Shown in pieces: positions 55,099 through 63,927 of a DNA stretch of 64,000 bases. A program made the position numbers and the translations under genes. Below the pieces are notes generated by a model. The model saw only the letters and a program-made list of their open reading frames with translations. It made no database searches and had not been told where the DNA came from. The stretch is from Geobacter sp. (GTDB taxonomy: Bacteria > Desulfobacterota > Desulfuromonadia > Geobacterales > Geobacteraceae). The DNA lies in the NCBI GenBank assembly GCA_016177775.1, contig JACOUQ010000015.1, positions 285,354 to 349,353 on the forward strand, read 5' to 3'. Each line of letters starts with the position of its first letter. The stretch's first letter is position 1.

Positions 55099-55748
55099 TT
55101 GTCAGATAAAGTGATGTCCCCGTACCATGCTGTAACCTCGTCCTGCGTATCGTCGGTATCGGACATGATGGCAATCGCGCCGGTTTTCGGCGGCTCCTCC
55201 CCAAACAGCTTCCGATAATCCTCGTAGATGTTCCTCTCTTCCATTACCCACTGTCCCGCCTTTTCATCACCCGATTCAACGGCAACGATCATGTTGTTCT
55301 TGGTGTAGGGGCTCGGCGCGGATGTGTCCTTCGGCATTCTGGATGACCAGACATAGTTGATGGCCCTGACTTTCCAGAGAAACAGCTTCGGGAAAGCCGT
55401 TTTGGGGAAGACTACGTAAACCCTTGCCGCAAAGTCATCCCCCTTCTTAATCTTGATGTCCTCCTTCTTCAGCGTGTGCTCCACCTTCCACGACCACCGA
55501 AGGATCGGATATTCCCGTGGGTCGAGCTTGACCTTCCTGATGAGCCCGGAAGCTGCCTTGTCGCTGTGGGCCTTGAGAACGGTCCTGTTGTTTTCCGTAA
55601 CAATGGCATAGGATGTCTTCCCCTTGAATATCTCGTCCGTCCATCCCGAGAGGTCAGAGGCGCTGAATTTGCCGACCACCAGTTCTCCGGAGAAGGATGT
55701 GACAGGAAGCGCCAGAAGGAGCATGACGCAGAAACAGAAGGTTTTCAT
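55095..55748 (-). CDS. secreted DUF3047-family protein
   Basis: 217 residues. A signal peptide (hydrophobic 4-18, likely cleavage near residue 20) precedes a beta-rich domain of the DUF3047 type, with LRWSWKVEHTLKKEDIK-like and DDFAARVYVVF segments and a SDTDDTQDEVTAWYGDI ending. Function unknown; probably periplasmic. The start at 55748 has GAGGTG upstream; the frame from 55865 lacks one and would bury the signal peptide. Confidence 0.78.
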   Translation of the reverse strand: MKTFCFCVMLLLALPVTSFSGELVVGKFSASDLSGWTDEIFKGKTSYAIVTENNRTVLKAHSDKAASGLIRKVKLDPREYPILRWSWKVEHTLKKEDIKIKKGDDFAARVYVVFPKTAFPKLFLWKVRAINYVWSSRMPKDTSAPSPYTKNNMIVAVESGDEKAGQWVMEERNIYEDYRKLFGEEPPKTGAIAIMSDTDDTQDEVTAWYGDITLSDK

Positions 55749-55923
55749 CGGCACCTCGTTTGGAAAAATGTAATGTTCCTTAATGATAGTTGAAAAGAGT
55801 CTGTCCATCAAGCAGTGATTAGGTAAAAACAGGCGCCGGACAGAGTGGGAGGGCAAAGAAAACATACCAATTTACCCCCATCTATGGTACAAACCTCCTC
55901 TGAACAAGCCTCAGGGGAAACGT

Positions 55924-57492
55924 ATGTCCGAGAAGAAAAATATCGCCCGGGCCGCAGGAGTGCTGGGGTTTGCGACCATTCTATCGCGCATCATGGGGAT
56001 GGTCAGGGATATGGTGGTGTCGCGCCTGTTCGGGGCCGGATTCGCCACGGACGCCTTTATCGCCGCCTTCCAGATCCCTAATATGCTGCGGCGTTTCTTT
56101 GCCGAAGGGGCACTTACCTCCGCCTTTGTGCCGACCTTTTCCGAGGTCCATGGCCACCAAGGGGAGGAGGAATCCCGCAGGCTTGCCAATGTCTGCTTCA
56201 CCCTCCTCACCATTGTCATGGCCGTCGTGGTGATTCTGGGCATTCTCTTCTCGCCGCAGATCGTCTCCCTCATGTTCCCCGGCTTCAAGGGGGTGCCGGC
56301 CAAGTTCGAGTTGACCGTATTACTGAACCGGCTCATGTTCCCGTACATATTCTTCATCAGCCTGGTGGCGCTATGTATGGGGATTCTGAACACGGTGCGC
56401 CACTTCTTCACCCCAGCCATCTCCACGGTGTTCCTGAACCTGTCCATGATCTTCTGTGCAGTGTTCCTCCACTCAAGGTTCAGCGTGCCGATCGCTTCTC
56501 TGGCGGTGGGCGTGCTCCTTGGCGGCCTGCTCCAACTGCTTCTGCAACTCCCTACCCTTTACCGCAAGGGGTTTCCTCTCCGGCTGAACTTTGATTTCCG
56601 TCACCCCGCAGTCAGAAAGATTGCCCTGCTCATGGGGCCTTCGGTTTTTGGCGTCGGAGTTTATTACCTCAACATCATGGTGGGGGCCATTCTTGCCTCG
56701 CTCCTTCCCCAAGGGAGTGTTTCCTACCTCTATTACGCCCAGCGACTGTTTGAATTCCCCCAGGGGATATTCACGGTGTCGGTTGCCCAGGCGGTTCTGC
56801 CGTCCATGAGCCGCCAGGCGGCCGCGGGAGAGATGGATGGCCTGAAGGAGTCGCTCGCCTTCGGTCTCCGCATGACCCTGTTCATCACAATACCGGCGAT
56901 GGTGGGACTGATGGCTTGCGCCACGCCAATTTTCAGCCTGGTATTCATGGGAGGGGAGTTCGACTTCACCAAGGCGCAGCGATGTGGCGAGGCCCTGTTC
57001 TACTACTCCATGGGGCTGTCGCTGGTGGCGCTGGTGCGGGTTCTGGTGCCGGCCTTCTATTCCCTCAAGGACACCCGGACCCCGGTGCTGGTGGCATTTG
57101 TCGCCTTCATCCTCAATCTGCTGTTCAGCCTGGCACTCATGGGGCCCCTCCTCCATGGCGGGCTGGCCCTTGCTTCCACACTTTCTGCCTTGGCCAACAT
57201 GGCGATGCTCCTCTATCTGCTCCGGAGGAAGATCGGCCGTTTCGGCGGGCGTGCCATTGCCGGAGCAGCGCTGAAAACGTTTCTGGCATCGCTTCCCATG
57301 GCAATCGCAGTTGCCTGGGCCATGCGGCTCATCGACTGGTCGGCACGCGGGGATAAACTCCTGAAGGGTATGGTGCTGGGGGGCGCCATTGCCGTGGGGG
57401 TGGGGATATTTTTCGTCTGCGCCTATGCTCTGCGCTGCGAAGAGGTACGCGACCTGTTTGCGCTGATTCGGAAACGAAGGAGCAGCTCTTAA
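55924..57492 (+). CDS. murJ: lipid II flippase MurJ
   Basis: Multi-pass MOP-family membrane protein (about 14 helices) that flips lipid II across the inner membrane for peptidoglycan synthesis. 522 residues; SRIMGMVRDMVVSRLFGAG near the start and FYSLKDTRTPV are typical. It ends with a four-base overlap with the convergent HD-GYP gene; no terminator is seen. Confidence 0.95.
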   Translation: MSEKKNIARAAGVLGFATILSRIMGMVRDMVVSRLFGAGFATDAFIAAFQIPNMLRRFFAEGALTSAFVPTFSEVHGHQGEEESRRLANVCFTLLTIVMAVVVILGILFSPQIVSLMFPGFKGVPAKFELTVLLNRLMFPYIFFISLVALCMGILNTVRHFFTPAISTVFLNLSMIFCAVFLHSRFSVPIASLAVGVLLGGLLQLLLQLPTLYRKGFPLRLNFDFRHPAVRKIALLMGPSVFGVGVYYLNIMVGAILASLLPQGSVSYLYYAQRLFEFPQGIFTVSVAQAVLPSMSRQAAAGEMDGLKESLAFGLRMTLFITIPAMVGLMACATPIFSLVFMGGEFDFTKAQRCGEALFYYSMGLSLVALVRVLVPAFYSLKDTRTPVLVAFVAFILNLLFSLALMGPLLHGGLALASTLSALANMAMLLYLLRRKIGRFGGRAIAGAALKTFLASLPMAIAVAWAMRLIDWSARGDKLLKGMVLGGAIAVGVGIFFVCAYALRCEEVRDLFALIRKRRSSS

Positions 57493-59012
57493 TTGTGCAG
57501 CTTCTCGTAGATCTCCGCGAACTGAGGGGAGATCTTGTTGAATACCTGGAGCAGCACCGGATCAAAGTGCTCGGGAGAAGTCCTCTCGTTTCCTTCCATG
57601 ATGATCCGGCAGGCAGTATCGTGGTCGAACGCTGACTTGTACGATCTCTGGTTGCGCAGGGCATCATATACGTCCGCGATGGCGGTTATGCGCGCATCGA
57701 GGGGAATTGCTTCCCCCTTTATCCGGAACGGGTAACCGCTTCCGTCCCAGTGTTCGTGGTGGTGCAGGGCGATCGATTTCGCCATGGCGAAACGGGGGTG
57801 CCCACCGATGATCTGTGCTCCTAGGACCGGGTGCTGTTCAATGTAAGAGTGCTCGTCCCGCGACAGTTCCCCCTGTTTCCGCAGAATATGTGCGGGGACG
57901 TAAATCTTTCCCACATCGTGGAGTTGCGCATGCTGGCGCAGGGCTTCCGCTTGATGTTCGGGTATGCCGAGCCCCCTTGCCAGGGCTGCACAGTACTCTC
58001 CCACGCGGATGGTATGGTTGCCGGTATTCTGGTCATGCAGTTCCGCTGCCCGTGCCAGTGCATGGATTGTATAGGCGAATGCCTCTCCCGTCTCCCGTGT
58101 TTGGCGCGACAGGTTGTTGAGGAACAGCACCTGCACCGCCAGGCTGTTCAGCACTGATGCCTCGAAGCTGGACACCATGTTGTCGTAATTCAGCGCGCAG
58201 ACGCAAAGGTCGTCACCTCTGCTGAGCACAAAGTTCCTGATCTCCCCCATCTTTTCTCCAATTGCTTCCAGCGTCGCTGATATTTCGGAAGAGGCATCGG
58301 AGAGGGAATTGCCGTAATATACAGGGAGAGTGTCGCTAGGCGCCACGCTGTCAATGGCACCCGCAGGGAATGACTGTACCCATGCATCCGGAGGCGCAGT
58401 TCTCTCGCGGTACAGGCGGCAACTCCACCTGTTCTTCGATTGGTGCGTGCCAATGAAGATGGCGCGGGGAGCCGACCGGCTACCGCAGCTTCTGTTGAGC
58501 AGGCTGCCAATCATGGCTTCCAGGGTGGCGCTGAAATTGAAATGGAGTGGGTTGAATTCCTCCATGGTTTTCTTCCCGTAGGCGAGGATATGGGTGATCG
58601 TGTCATAAGCGCCTGTAAGACGGTCATTCAGCTCCTTCATCTTCAGCAGCATTCTGACCCTGGCAAGCACCTCTTCCTCATAGAACGGCTTGTGGATAAA
58701 ATCTTCCGCTCCTGCCCGGATTCCCATGATACGATCGGTGCGTGCCGTTAGGGCAGTAAGCATGACGACCGGGATGTGGCGCAGCCGTTCGTCGTTCTTT
58801 ATCCGCCGGCAGACCTCGAACCCGTCCATGCTGGGCATGACCACATCCAACAGCACCAGATCGATGTCACCTTCTTCCAGGATGCGCAGGGCGGTCTCCC
58901 CGTCTCTGGCCGACATGATGCCGTACCCCTCGCCAGCGAGGATCCCTTCGAGCAACCGGATATTCAGGACATCGTCGTCCACGCAGAGGATTTTCTTGGG
59001 GCGGGTGACCAT
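57489..59012 (-). CDS. response regulator with HD-GYP domain
   Basis: 507 residues. The receiver domain (5-120) has the acidic pair in CVDDD, the phospho-acceptor in LLDVVMPSMDG and the lysine in IHKPF. A middle region (about 130-310) of unknown fold follows. The HD-GYP phosphodiesterase domain (about 315-500) keeps HDVGKI and HHEHWDGSGYP, so it should hydrolyse c-di-GMP (or cGAMP, as shown for some Geobacter-type HD-GYP proteins elsewhere). It follows the RR-PilZ gene by 43 bases in one operon. Confidence 0.92.
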   Translation of the reverse strand: MVTRPKKILCVDDDVLNIRLLEGILAGEGYGIMSARDGETALRILEEGDIDLVLLDVVMPSMDGFEVCRRIKNDERLRHIPVVMLTALTARTDRIMGIRAGAEDFIHKPFYEEEVLARVRMLLKMKELNDRLTGAYDTITHILAYGKKTMEEFNPLHFNFSATLEAMIGSLLNRSCGSRSAPRAIFIGTHQSKNRWSCRLYRERTAPPDAWVQSFPAGAIDSVAPSDTLPVYYGNSLSDASSEISATLEAIGEKMGEIRNFVLSRGDDLCVCALNYDNMVSSFEASVLNSLAVQVLFLNNLSRQTRETGEAFAYTIHALARAAELHDQNTGNHTIRVGEYCAALARGLGIPEHQAEALRQHAQLHDVGKIYVPAHILRKQGELSRDEHSYIEQHPVLGAQIIGGHPRFAMAKSIALHHHEHWDGSGYPFRIKGEAIPLDARITAIADVYDALRNQRSYKSAFDHDTACRIIMEGNERTSPEHFDPVLLQVFNKISPQFAEIYEKLHN

Positions 59013-59055
59013 GGGGGTGTTTCTCCCGTTGGGTTGCTGATTCTGCCATGTCAGA

Positions 59056-59781
59056 CTACATAGATTTACCGACCGTAGCTATGAAGGCTTCGAGTTCCTT
59101 TGTGCGCAGCAGCACGAGCCCTTCACCCGTTACTTCAAGGAATTCCACGCCGAATCCCGCGGGCATTTGCGGTTTTTTTATCGAACCAGCACGATTGGTC
59201 CACGCTATGCGGCCTTTGACTTCTGTTAGCCATTGATCGTTCGCCGGCAGTCGAAACGAGACGGCAACCTCACTCTGTTCTCCGACTTCAGAGTGAGATG
59301 CCACATACATCCCGTGCTGGCTGATGTCGTGGCCCACACCGGAGATGATTCTGCCATTGATCTTGACCTGTACTTCTATCCGGCACTGGACCCGTTTCTC
59401 GCGGCGCTCGATCTTCGGTATGAACCGGCGTAGTTTCTCCAGAAAGATCCTCCCCTGCACCGGTTTCTGGATCAGATCGTCGCAGCCGGCGTTGAAGCAG
59501 GATTCCAGGTCCCTTTTAAGGGAGGCATTGGTTATCATGATTACAGGAATTGCACGGAGTTCCGGATCCCTCTTGATTGCGGCACAGCAGGTAATGCCGT
59601 CCATTTTGGGCATGTTCACATCCATGACCACGAGGTCAGGCCGTTCCTTTTTCACTATATCCAGGGCATCCAGACCGTTCTGCGCTGTCAGGACCTGGAC
59701 GGGAGAAAGTTCGAGGAAACCCTTTTCGATTGCCAGGAAAAGCATAACATCGTCAACTAGAAGGACTTTTGGTTTTGACAT
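59056..59781 (-). CDS. response regulator with PilZ domain
   Basis: 241 residues. The receiver domain (1-118) carries LVDD, the acceptor in VVMDVNMPKMDG and the lysine in IQKPV. The PilZ domain (about 125-230) keeps RREKR and the DISQHGMYV signature that bind c-di-GMP. It is likely a phosphorylation- and c-di-GMP-responsive effector, encoded with an HD-GYP phosphodiesterase, so signal removal and reception are joined. The 135 bases upstream are AT-rich, shared with the divergent ogt gene. Confidence 0.92.
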   Translation of the reverse strand: MSKPKVLLVDDVMLFLAIEKGFLELSPVQVLTAQNGLDALDIVKKERPDLVVMDVNMPKMDGITCCAAIKRDPELRAIPVIMITNASLKRDLESCFNAGCDDLIQKPVQGRIFLEKLRRFIPKIERREKRVQCRIEVQVKINGRIISGVGHDISQHGMYVASHSEVGEQSEVAVSFRLPANDQWLTEVKGRIAWTNRAGSIKKPQMPAGFGVEFLEVTGEGLVLLRTKELEAFIATVGKSM

Positions 59782-59916
59782 TGTTATTGCCTCAATTTCC
59801 GGCTGAATTACCGTTGTTAAATATATTCGCTAAACTATATAAATACGTTTTTATAATATTTCAAGAAATTTAATCAAGATTATCAACAATGCTCAAAGAT
59901 TGGAGAGTTTTCGGTA

Positions 59917-60495
59917 ATGAATAGAAACGCTGACGAAACGAAGATGTGGCCAGAGATGTTTTGCTCTTTTTTTATGCATGGTGGTAAGGTCGCAGCCGTT
60001 GCGGCGACACGGGCTGGGCTCATCCGAATCTGGCTGCCGTCCGAACTGGAGGAAGAGAAGATCCTGGAGGCGCTTGCAGAACTGTCGCCAGCAAGGCCCT
60101 TGTCAAGCGGATTGACAGACAGGGGCGCGGCGCTTCTTGCCAGGTATTTTTCCGGCGAATGTGTCACATTCGATCTCGAAATCGACGAGTCGCGATTTTC
60201 TCCATTTCAGCGGCTTGTTTACGGAGCGGTGCGGAAAATTCCGTATGGAGAGGTGCGCACCTATGGCGAGATTGCCGCGGAGATTGGCGTTTCGCATGGG
60301 GCCCGGGGAGTCGGGGCCGCGATGGCAGCTAACCCGTTTCCCATCGTCATCCCTTGCCACAGGGTCGTGGGAAGTTCGGGGGCCATGACCGGATATTCCG
60401 CCCCAGGGGGGGAGGAGACGAAGAAACGGTTTCTCGCCATGGAAGGAGTGTTACTTGACGGGAAGGGGAGGGTGAGGCTCGACCGTCAAAAATGA
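59917..60495 (+). CDS. ogt: methylated-DNA-protein-cysteine methyltransferase
   Basis: Removes alkyl groups from O6-alkylguanine by transferring them to its own cysteine (Cys147 in IPCHRV). 192 residues: an N-terminal RNase H-like domain and the C-terminal helix-turn-helix domain with PYGEVRTYGEIA. The GTGYSAPGG-like tail (here AMTGYSAPGGEETK) is standard. A single-gene unit. Confidence 0.93.
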   Translation: MNRNADETKMWPEMFCSFFMHGGKVAAVAATRAGLIRIWLPSELEEEKILEALAELSPARPLSSGLTDRGAALLARYFSGECVTFDLEIDESRFSPFQRLVYGAVRKIPYGEVRTYGEIAAEIGVSHGARGVGAAMAANPFPIVIPCHRVVGSSGAMTGYSAPGGEETKKRFLAMEGVLLDGKGRVRLDRQK

Positions 60496-60511
60496 TCGCG
60501 ATTTCCGGAAG

Positions 60512-60711
60512 TTGTGCACAGGAGACAAATAGAGGTAGTTGAAATTTTAATTAAATCACGGCCTGTGGATGATTAAGATGCATTAAGAATGCGTCGTGTC
60601 TTGTAACTTGTTGAAAATATAGGATAAATTGACCAGGGTAAAAAATGGGCAGATCGTGAAAAGGCCAAGGAGAAATATGGATTTTTCGACTTATTCACAC
60701 CGTTGTCCACA
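60512..60711. other. cluster of DnaA-box-like sites, ogt-mazG gap
   Basis: The 295-base gap contains TTGTGCACA (60512-60520), TCATCCACA on the minus strand (60564-60572), TTATTCACA (60691-60699) and TTGTCCACA (60703-60711). The third fits the DnaA consensus TTATNCACA exactly and the others differ at one position. An 11-base direct repeat TTGTTGAAAAT occurs at 60608 and 60727. No gene is evident here. The role is inferred only from the motifs. Confidence 0.5.
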
Positions 60712-60790
60712 GGTTTTGAACAGTATTTGTTGAAAATTGGTTACGTCTCTGTAAAAACGCCGGAAATCGTTTTTCCACCCCCCCTTGATG

Positions 60791-61588
60791 TTACTTGCCA
60801 GACGCAGTCTCCCTGCGCTTCGCTTCCTCCCAGAAACGCTCCATCTCTTCGAGCGTTGCGTCATTGATCGAAGTTCCCTGCTGGTGGAGCGCCTCCTCCA
60901 CATATTCGAAGCGGCGCGTGAAGCGGGCAATGGTCTTGCGCAGCGCTTCCTCGGGGTCGAGCCGGAGGAAGCGGCCGAGATTGACGACGGCGAACAATAG
61001 ATCGCCCAGTTCGGCCTCCATGCGTTCCTGGTCGCGCTCTGCCATTGTTTCCTCGAACTCCTTCAGCTCCTCCAGGACCTTGGCGTACACCTCGTCCACA
61101 TGGGCCCAGTCGAAACCGACACGGCTGGCCTTCTCCGTGATCTTCTGCGCCTTCAAAAGGGAGGGGAGGTGAGGGGGAACGCCGGCGATGGCCGATTTCC
61201 GCTCCTCCCCCTTCTCCGCCTTCTTGATCCTCTCCCAGTTCTCCACCTGCTCCTCGGCGGTCTTCACCTTCTGCTCGCCGAACACGTGGGGGTGGCGACG
61301 GACGAGCTTGTCGCAGATCGTTTTCAGCACCTCGTCCATGGTGAACGCGCCCCGCTCCTCGGCAATGGCCGCATGGAAGACCGGCTGGAGGAGAAGGTCC
61401 CCAAGTTCCTCCTTGAGAAGCTCCGGGTCGTTCTTGTCGATCGCCTCGAATACCTCATAGGTTTCCTCAAGAAGGTAGCGTTTCAGCGACTCATGGGTCT
61501 GCTCCGCGTCCCACGGGCAGCCGCTCGGTGCGCGAAGTTTGCGCATAAGGTTCATTAGGTGGTCGAAGCCTATATTTTCCCCGGACAT
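60791..61588 (-). CDS. mazG: nucleoside triphosphate pyrophosphohydrolase MazG
   Basis: Hydrolyses NTPs to NMPs and pyrophosphate, as in house-cleaning or the stringent response. 265 residues with two MazG helical domains; the N-terminal one has GCPWDAEQTHESL, EETYEVFEAI and EELGDLL, and the second EEVYAKVLEELKEFEE-like and AELGDLLFAVVNLGR. Single gene with the DnaA-box cluster downstream. Confidence 0.95.
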   Translation of the reverse strand: MSGENIGFDHLMNLMRKLRAPSGCPWDAEQTHESLKRYLLEETYEVFEAIDKNDPELLKEELGDLLLQPVFHAAIAEERGAFTMDEVLKTICDKLVRRHPHVFGEQKVKTAEEQVENWERIKKAEKGEERKSAIAGVPPHLPSLLKAQKITEKASRVGFDWAHVDEVYAKVLEELKEFEETMAERDQERMEAELGDLLFAVVNLGRFLRLDPEEALRKTIARFTRRFEYVEEALHQQGTSINDATLEEMERFWEEAKRRETASGK

Positions 61589-61660
61589 GATTTCTCCTGC
61601 TGTGTGGTGTTATTCTTGTTTTTTGGCAACAATAGCATGGGGATTGATGTTCTCGCAAGG

Positions 61661-62059
61661 CTATGAAATCTGAGGCCGATAATTTCCGGTTATTTGCCCT
61701 TGACTGGGAAAGGTGACTTCTCCTGTACAGACAGTGAAAAGCTTGCCCGAACTCTGTACCCTTCCGATTGCTAAGAACCGTTCCCCAATCGCGGGTCGCA
61801 TGAGGTTTATCTTGAACTCAGCTGTAACAACCTCGCACTCGGGCGGTGCCTTGGTCAAGGCTGCATATCCACATGCACTATCAACAACACTTGTTATTGC
61901 GCCGGCGTGAACATAGCCGTGCTGTTGGGAAAACTTTTCTGAAAATGGCAATTCTATTTGCACCTCTCCGTCTGCAACCAAGACAAGCTGCGCGCCGAGG
62001 GTCGTCATCAGACCCTGCGATTTAAAGCTGACTGCGATACGTTCCTGAATGTCATTCAT
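61661..62059 (-). CDS. PaaI-family thioesterase (hotdog fold)
   Basis: 132 residues. GYVHAGAITSVVDSACGYAA is the hotdog helix with its catalytic region, followed by TAEFKINLMRPA. PaaI-like enzymes hydrolyse aromatic or other acyl-CoA thioesters. No partner gene adjacent indicates the substrate. Confidence 0.88.
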   Translation of the reverse strand: MNDIQERIAVSFKSQGLMTTLGAQLVLVADGEVQIELPFSEKFSQQHGYVHAGAITSVVDSACGYAALTKAPPECEVVTAEFKINLMRPAIGERFLAIGRVQSSGKLFTVCTGEVTFPSQGQITGNYRPQIS

Positions 62060-62102
62060 GAAAAACCGACCTCTTGATGGAATCGTGCATGACGCGTAAA
62101 GG

Positions 62103-62420
62103 CTACAGATAGTCCAGTCTTGGTGGGCTAAAGACGTCTAAGACTTCCCCTGGCTCAATAATTTCAATTCGATGCTCAACATCGCGAGGAATAGAGTAAG
62201 AATCACCCGGACCTATCACTTGATCATCATTCCCAAATACAATCCTGTACTTACCGGAGATCACATAACCACTCTGTTCATTTGGATGCTTATGGAACGG
62301 AACATTGTCTTCTCTTTTATAAAGCATCTTAGCAACTATTGTTTCTGGGCCATGTGATAACAGAACAAAATCAACCCCTAGGAAATTCCTTCTTTGTGCA
62401 TTTTCCGATTTGACGATCAT
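62103..62420 (-). CDS. small cupin-domain protein
   Basis: 105 residues forming a single cupin barrel: PFHKHPNEQSGYVISG has the first metal motif (HxH...E pattern with Gly), and GDSYSIPRDVEHRIEI the second. AGAGGAT lies before the ATG at 62420. Ligand and reaction unknown; such proteins may be sugar or small-molecule binding proteins or enzymes. Confidence 0.85.
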   Translation of the reverse strand: MIVKSENAQRRNFLGVDFVLLSHGPETIVAKMLYKREDNVPFHKHPNEQSGYVISGKYRIVFGNDDQVIGPGDSYSIPRDVEHRIEIIEPGEVLDVFSPPRLDYL

Positions 62421-62473
62421 TTTGTATCCTCTTTGGAGTGTATAACGCGCTGTTATACGATATGAGGGCAACC

Positions 62474-63109
62474 TTATAGCCTCAGATGGTCCCCGTTCGC
62501 GAGTGCCGCGTTTGACATTTCCTTCCATGTTCGCTCAACCCGCTTGTGAACCGAGTGCAGCACGAAAGGGACGAGGTTCTCGAACAGCGGAAAGGGGTCC
62601 TCGTTCGCCATGATCTGGAAGTGCAGATGGGGCTGGATCGACGAACCGGAGTTGCCGACCTCGCCGATCTGCTCGCCCGCGCGCACGGCGTCTCCCGGCC
62701 GCACCCGCACCGACCCGTTCCGGAGGTGCGCGAAAAGCGGATAGACGTCACCGCATTTGAGGATAACATAATTGCCGCCGTAAGCCGAGAAAGGGGAACC
62801 GGGTTTCGGGCGGAAAAGGAGCAAACGGACCAGGTCATAGATCATGCCGGTACGCTCACGATCCGCGTTGCCATCGCTGCACTCGACCACTGTTCCCTCG
62901 AGTGGCGCGTATACTGGCTGTGACCATGCATAGGTGGCGGTAACCGGGATAGTGGCGAGAAAATGAAGCAGCATGTCTCGCCCCCGGTACGGCAGCTTCC
63001 TGTCGTTGACCGCCAGGAAATCGAATGCCAGCTCCGCGTGGCCCGGCGGGTTCATAATGGCCCATTGCCCCTTCACCGGCGGTTCAATCACAATATTCCC
63101 ATTGATCAT
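62474..63109 (-). CDS. M23-family (LytM-like) peptidase
   Basis: 211 residues without an obvious signal peptide. The zinc ligands fit GHAELAFDF and HLHFQ, separated by the usual spacing with an HLRNGSVRVRPGD loop. Family members cut peptidoglycan cross-bridges or act as zinc peptidases, but a cytoplasmic location here would argue for another target. It starts 29 bases after the transglutaminase-like gene, so they are co-transcribed. Confidence 0.85.
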   Translation of the reverse strand: MINGNIVIEPPVKGQWAIMNPPGHAELAFDFLAVNDRKLPYRGRDMLLHFLATIPVTATYAWSQPVYAPLEGTVVECSDGNADRERTGMIYDLVRLLLFRPKPGSPFSAYGGNYVILKCGDVYPLFAHLRNGSVRVRPGDAVRAGEQIGEVGNSGSSIQPHLHFQIMANEDPFPLFENLVPFVLHSVHKRVERTWKEMSNAALANGDHLRL

Positions 63110-63138
63110 TTTTTCTCCTCGCCTGTCTTCTGCCAGCG

Positions 63139-63768
63139 TTATCCGTTTTTATTTTCAAAGGCTTTTGGCAGATCCAGCCACAGCTCTCTTCTGCTGGCAT
63201 GCTTTTTCAGCCTGTCCACCACATTGCTCACCGGCGCGGCGAAGATCGTATCGTAGATGAATTCACCGGCCGCTGCTTCCATGGCAAAGGCGAGCTGCTC
63301 TTTGTCGGTACTGAACTGGGCGTTGACACCTTTCGTATTGCCCCGGGCATCCAGCCGAATCCATTTCCCGAGGCCGGAAAGATAGATGCCGTTCAGGCCG
63401 TGCAGCACCAACTCGTTGTTGACCGGCGGATCCAACCGCAACACCTGGTAGCAAAAGCCGGCCGGGATGTTGACGGCCCGCAGAAGTGCGGCCAGGAAGT
63501 GGCTTTTCGAAAAACAGGTGCCGGTGCCGTGTTGCAACACTTCACTCGCAGTGCAGGTCACGATGTCGAGGCCGGCGTCGTTGGTATGGGGGATGGCGTC
63601 TCTCACCCATTCGTACAGACAGCGGACCTTGTCCACTTCGTCAGGTATCGACCGGGTAAGATCGAGGGCCTTCTCCCGGACAGCCGGGGTCTGCCAGTCA
63701 ACGATTGCGTCGGAAACGAGATAATCATCCAAGTTTTCAGATTCAGGTTTCATGTTCACCTCATACAT
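63139..63768 (-). CDS. transglutaminase-like cysteine protease-fold protein
   Basis: 209 residues with the papain-like triad of the transglutaminase-like family: Cys in GTGTCFSKSHF, His in LHGLNGIYL and Asp in IRLDARGN. It may be a peptidase or amidase. The start is either 63768 or 63753; the latter has GAGGTGAAC. A 26-residue frame ends inside its first codons. No signal peptide. Confidence 0.82.
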   Translation of the reverse strand: MYEVNMKPESENLDDYLVSDAIVDWQTPAVREKALDLTRSIPDEVDKVRCLYEWVRDAIPHTNDAGLDIVTCTASEVLQHGTGTCFSKSHFLAALLRAVNIPAGFCYQVLRLDPPVNNELVLHGLNGIYLSGLGKWIRLDARGNTKGVNAQFSTDKEQLAFAMEAAAGEFIYDTIFAAPVSNVVDRLKKHASRRELWLDLPKAFENKNG

Positions 63769-63841
63769 AGCTCTTACTCCCGCGGCGTTTGAGGACCATC
63801 TCCGACTCTCCCATTGCCATCTTGTTGACTGGAATGTTCAT
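63761..63841 (-). CDS. possible 26-residue peptide
   Basis: Small frame MNIPVNKMAMGESEMVLKRR and six more residues, with a strong GGAGAGATA just before its ATG (63841). Its stop overlaps the start of the transglutaminase-like gene by eight bases. It may be a leader for translational coupling or a peptide substrate of the downstream proteins. No family is recognised, so this is a tentative call. Confidence 0.4.
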   Translation of the reverse strand: MNIPVNKMAMGESEMVLKRRGSKSYV

Positions 63842-63850
63842 TATCTCTCC

Positions 63851-63910
63851 TCAATAAGAAGAAGAGGGGTAGCTAGTTAGCTCCTCCTGAGATATACTAA
63901 ACATATCCAT
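63851..63910 (-). CDS. possible 19-residue peptide
   Basis: A 19-codon frame (MDMFSISQEELTSYPSSSY) ends just upstream of the ribosome binding site of the 26-residue frame. Its own ribosome binding site is poor. It is listed only because of its tight tandem arrangement. Confidence 0.2.
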   Translation of the reverse strand: MDMFSISQEELTSYPSSSY

Positions 63911-63927
63911 CTTTGGTGAGGAGGGAT

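Noticed and set aside
60496..60790. Primary replication origin
   Set aside because: DnaA-like boxes are present, but no dnaA, dnaN or gyrB is nearby and no clear AT-rich unwinding element with ordered boxes is seen; kept only as a box cluster.
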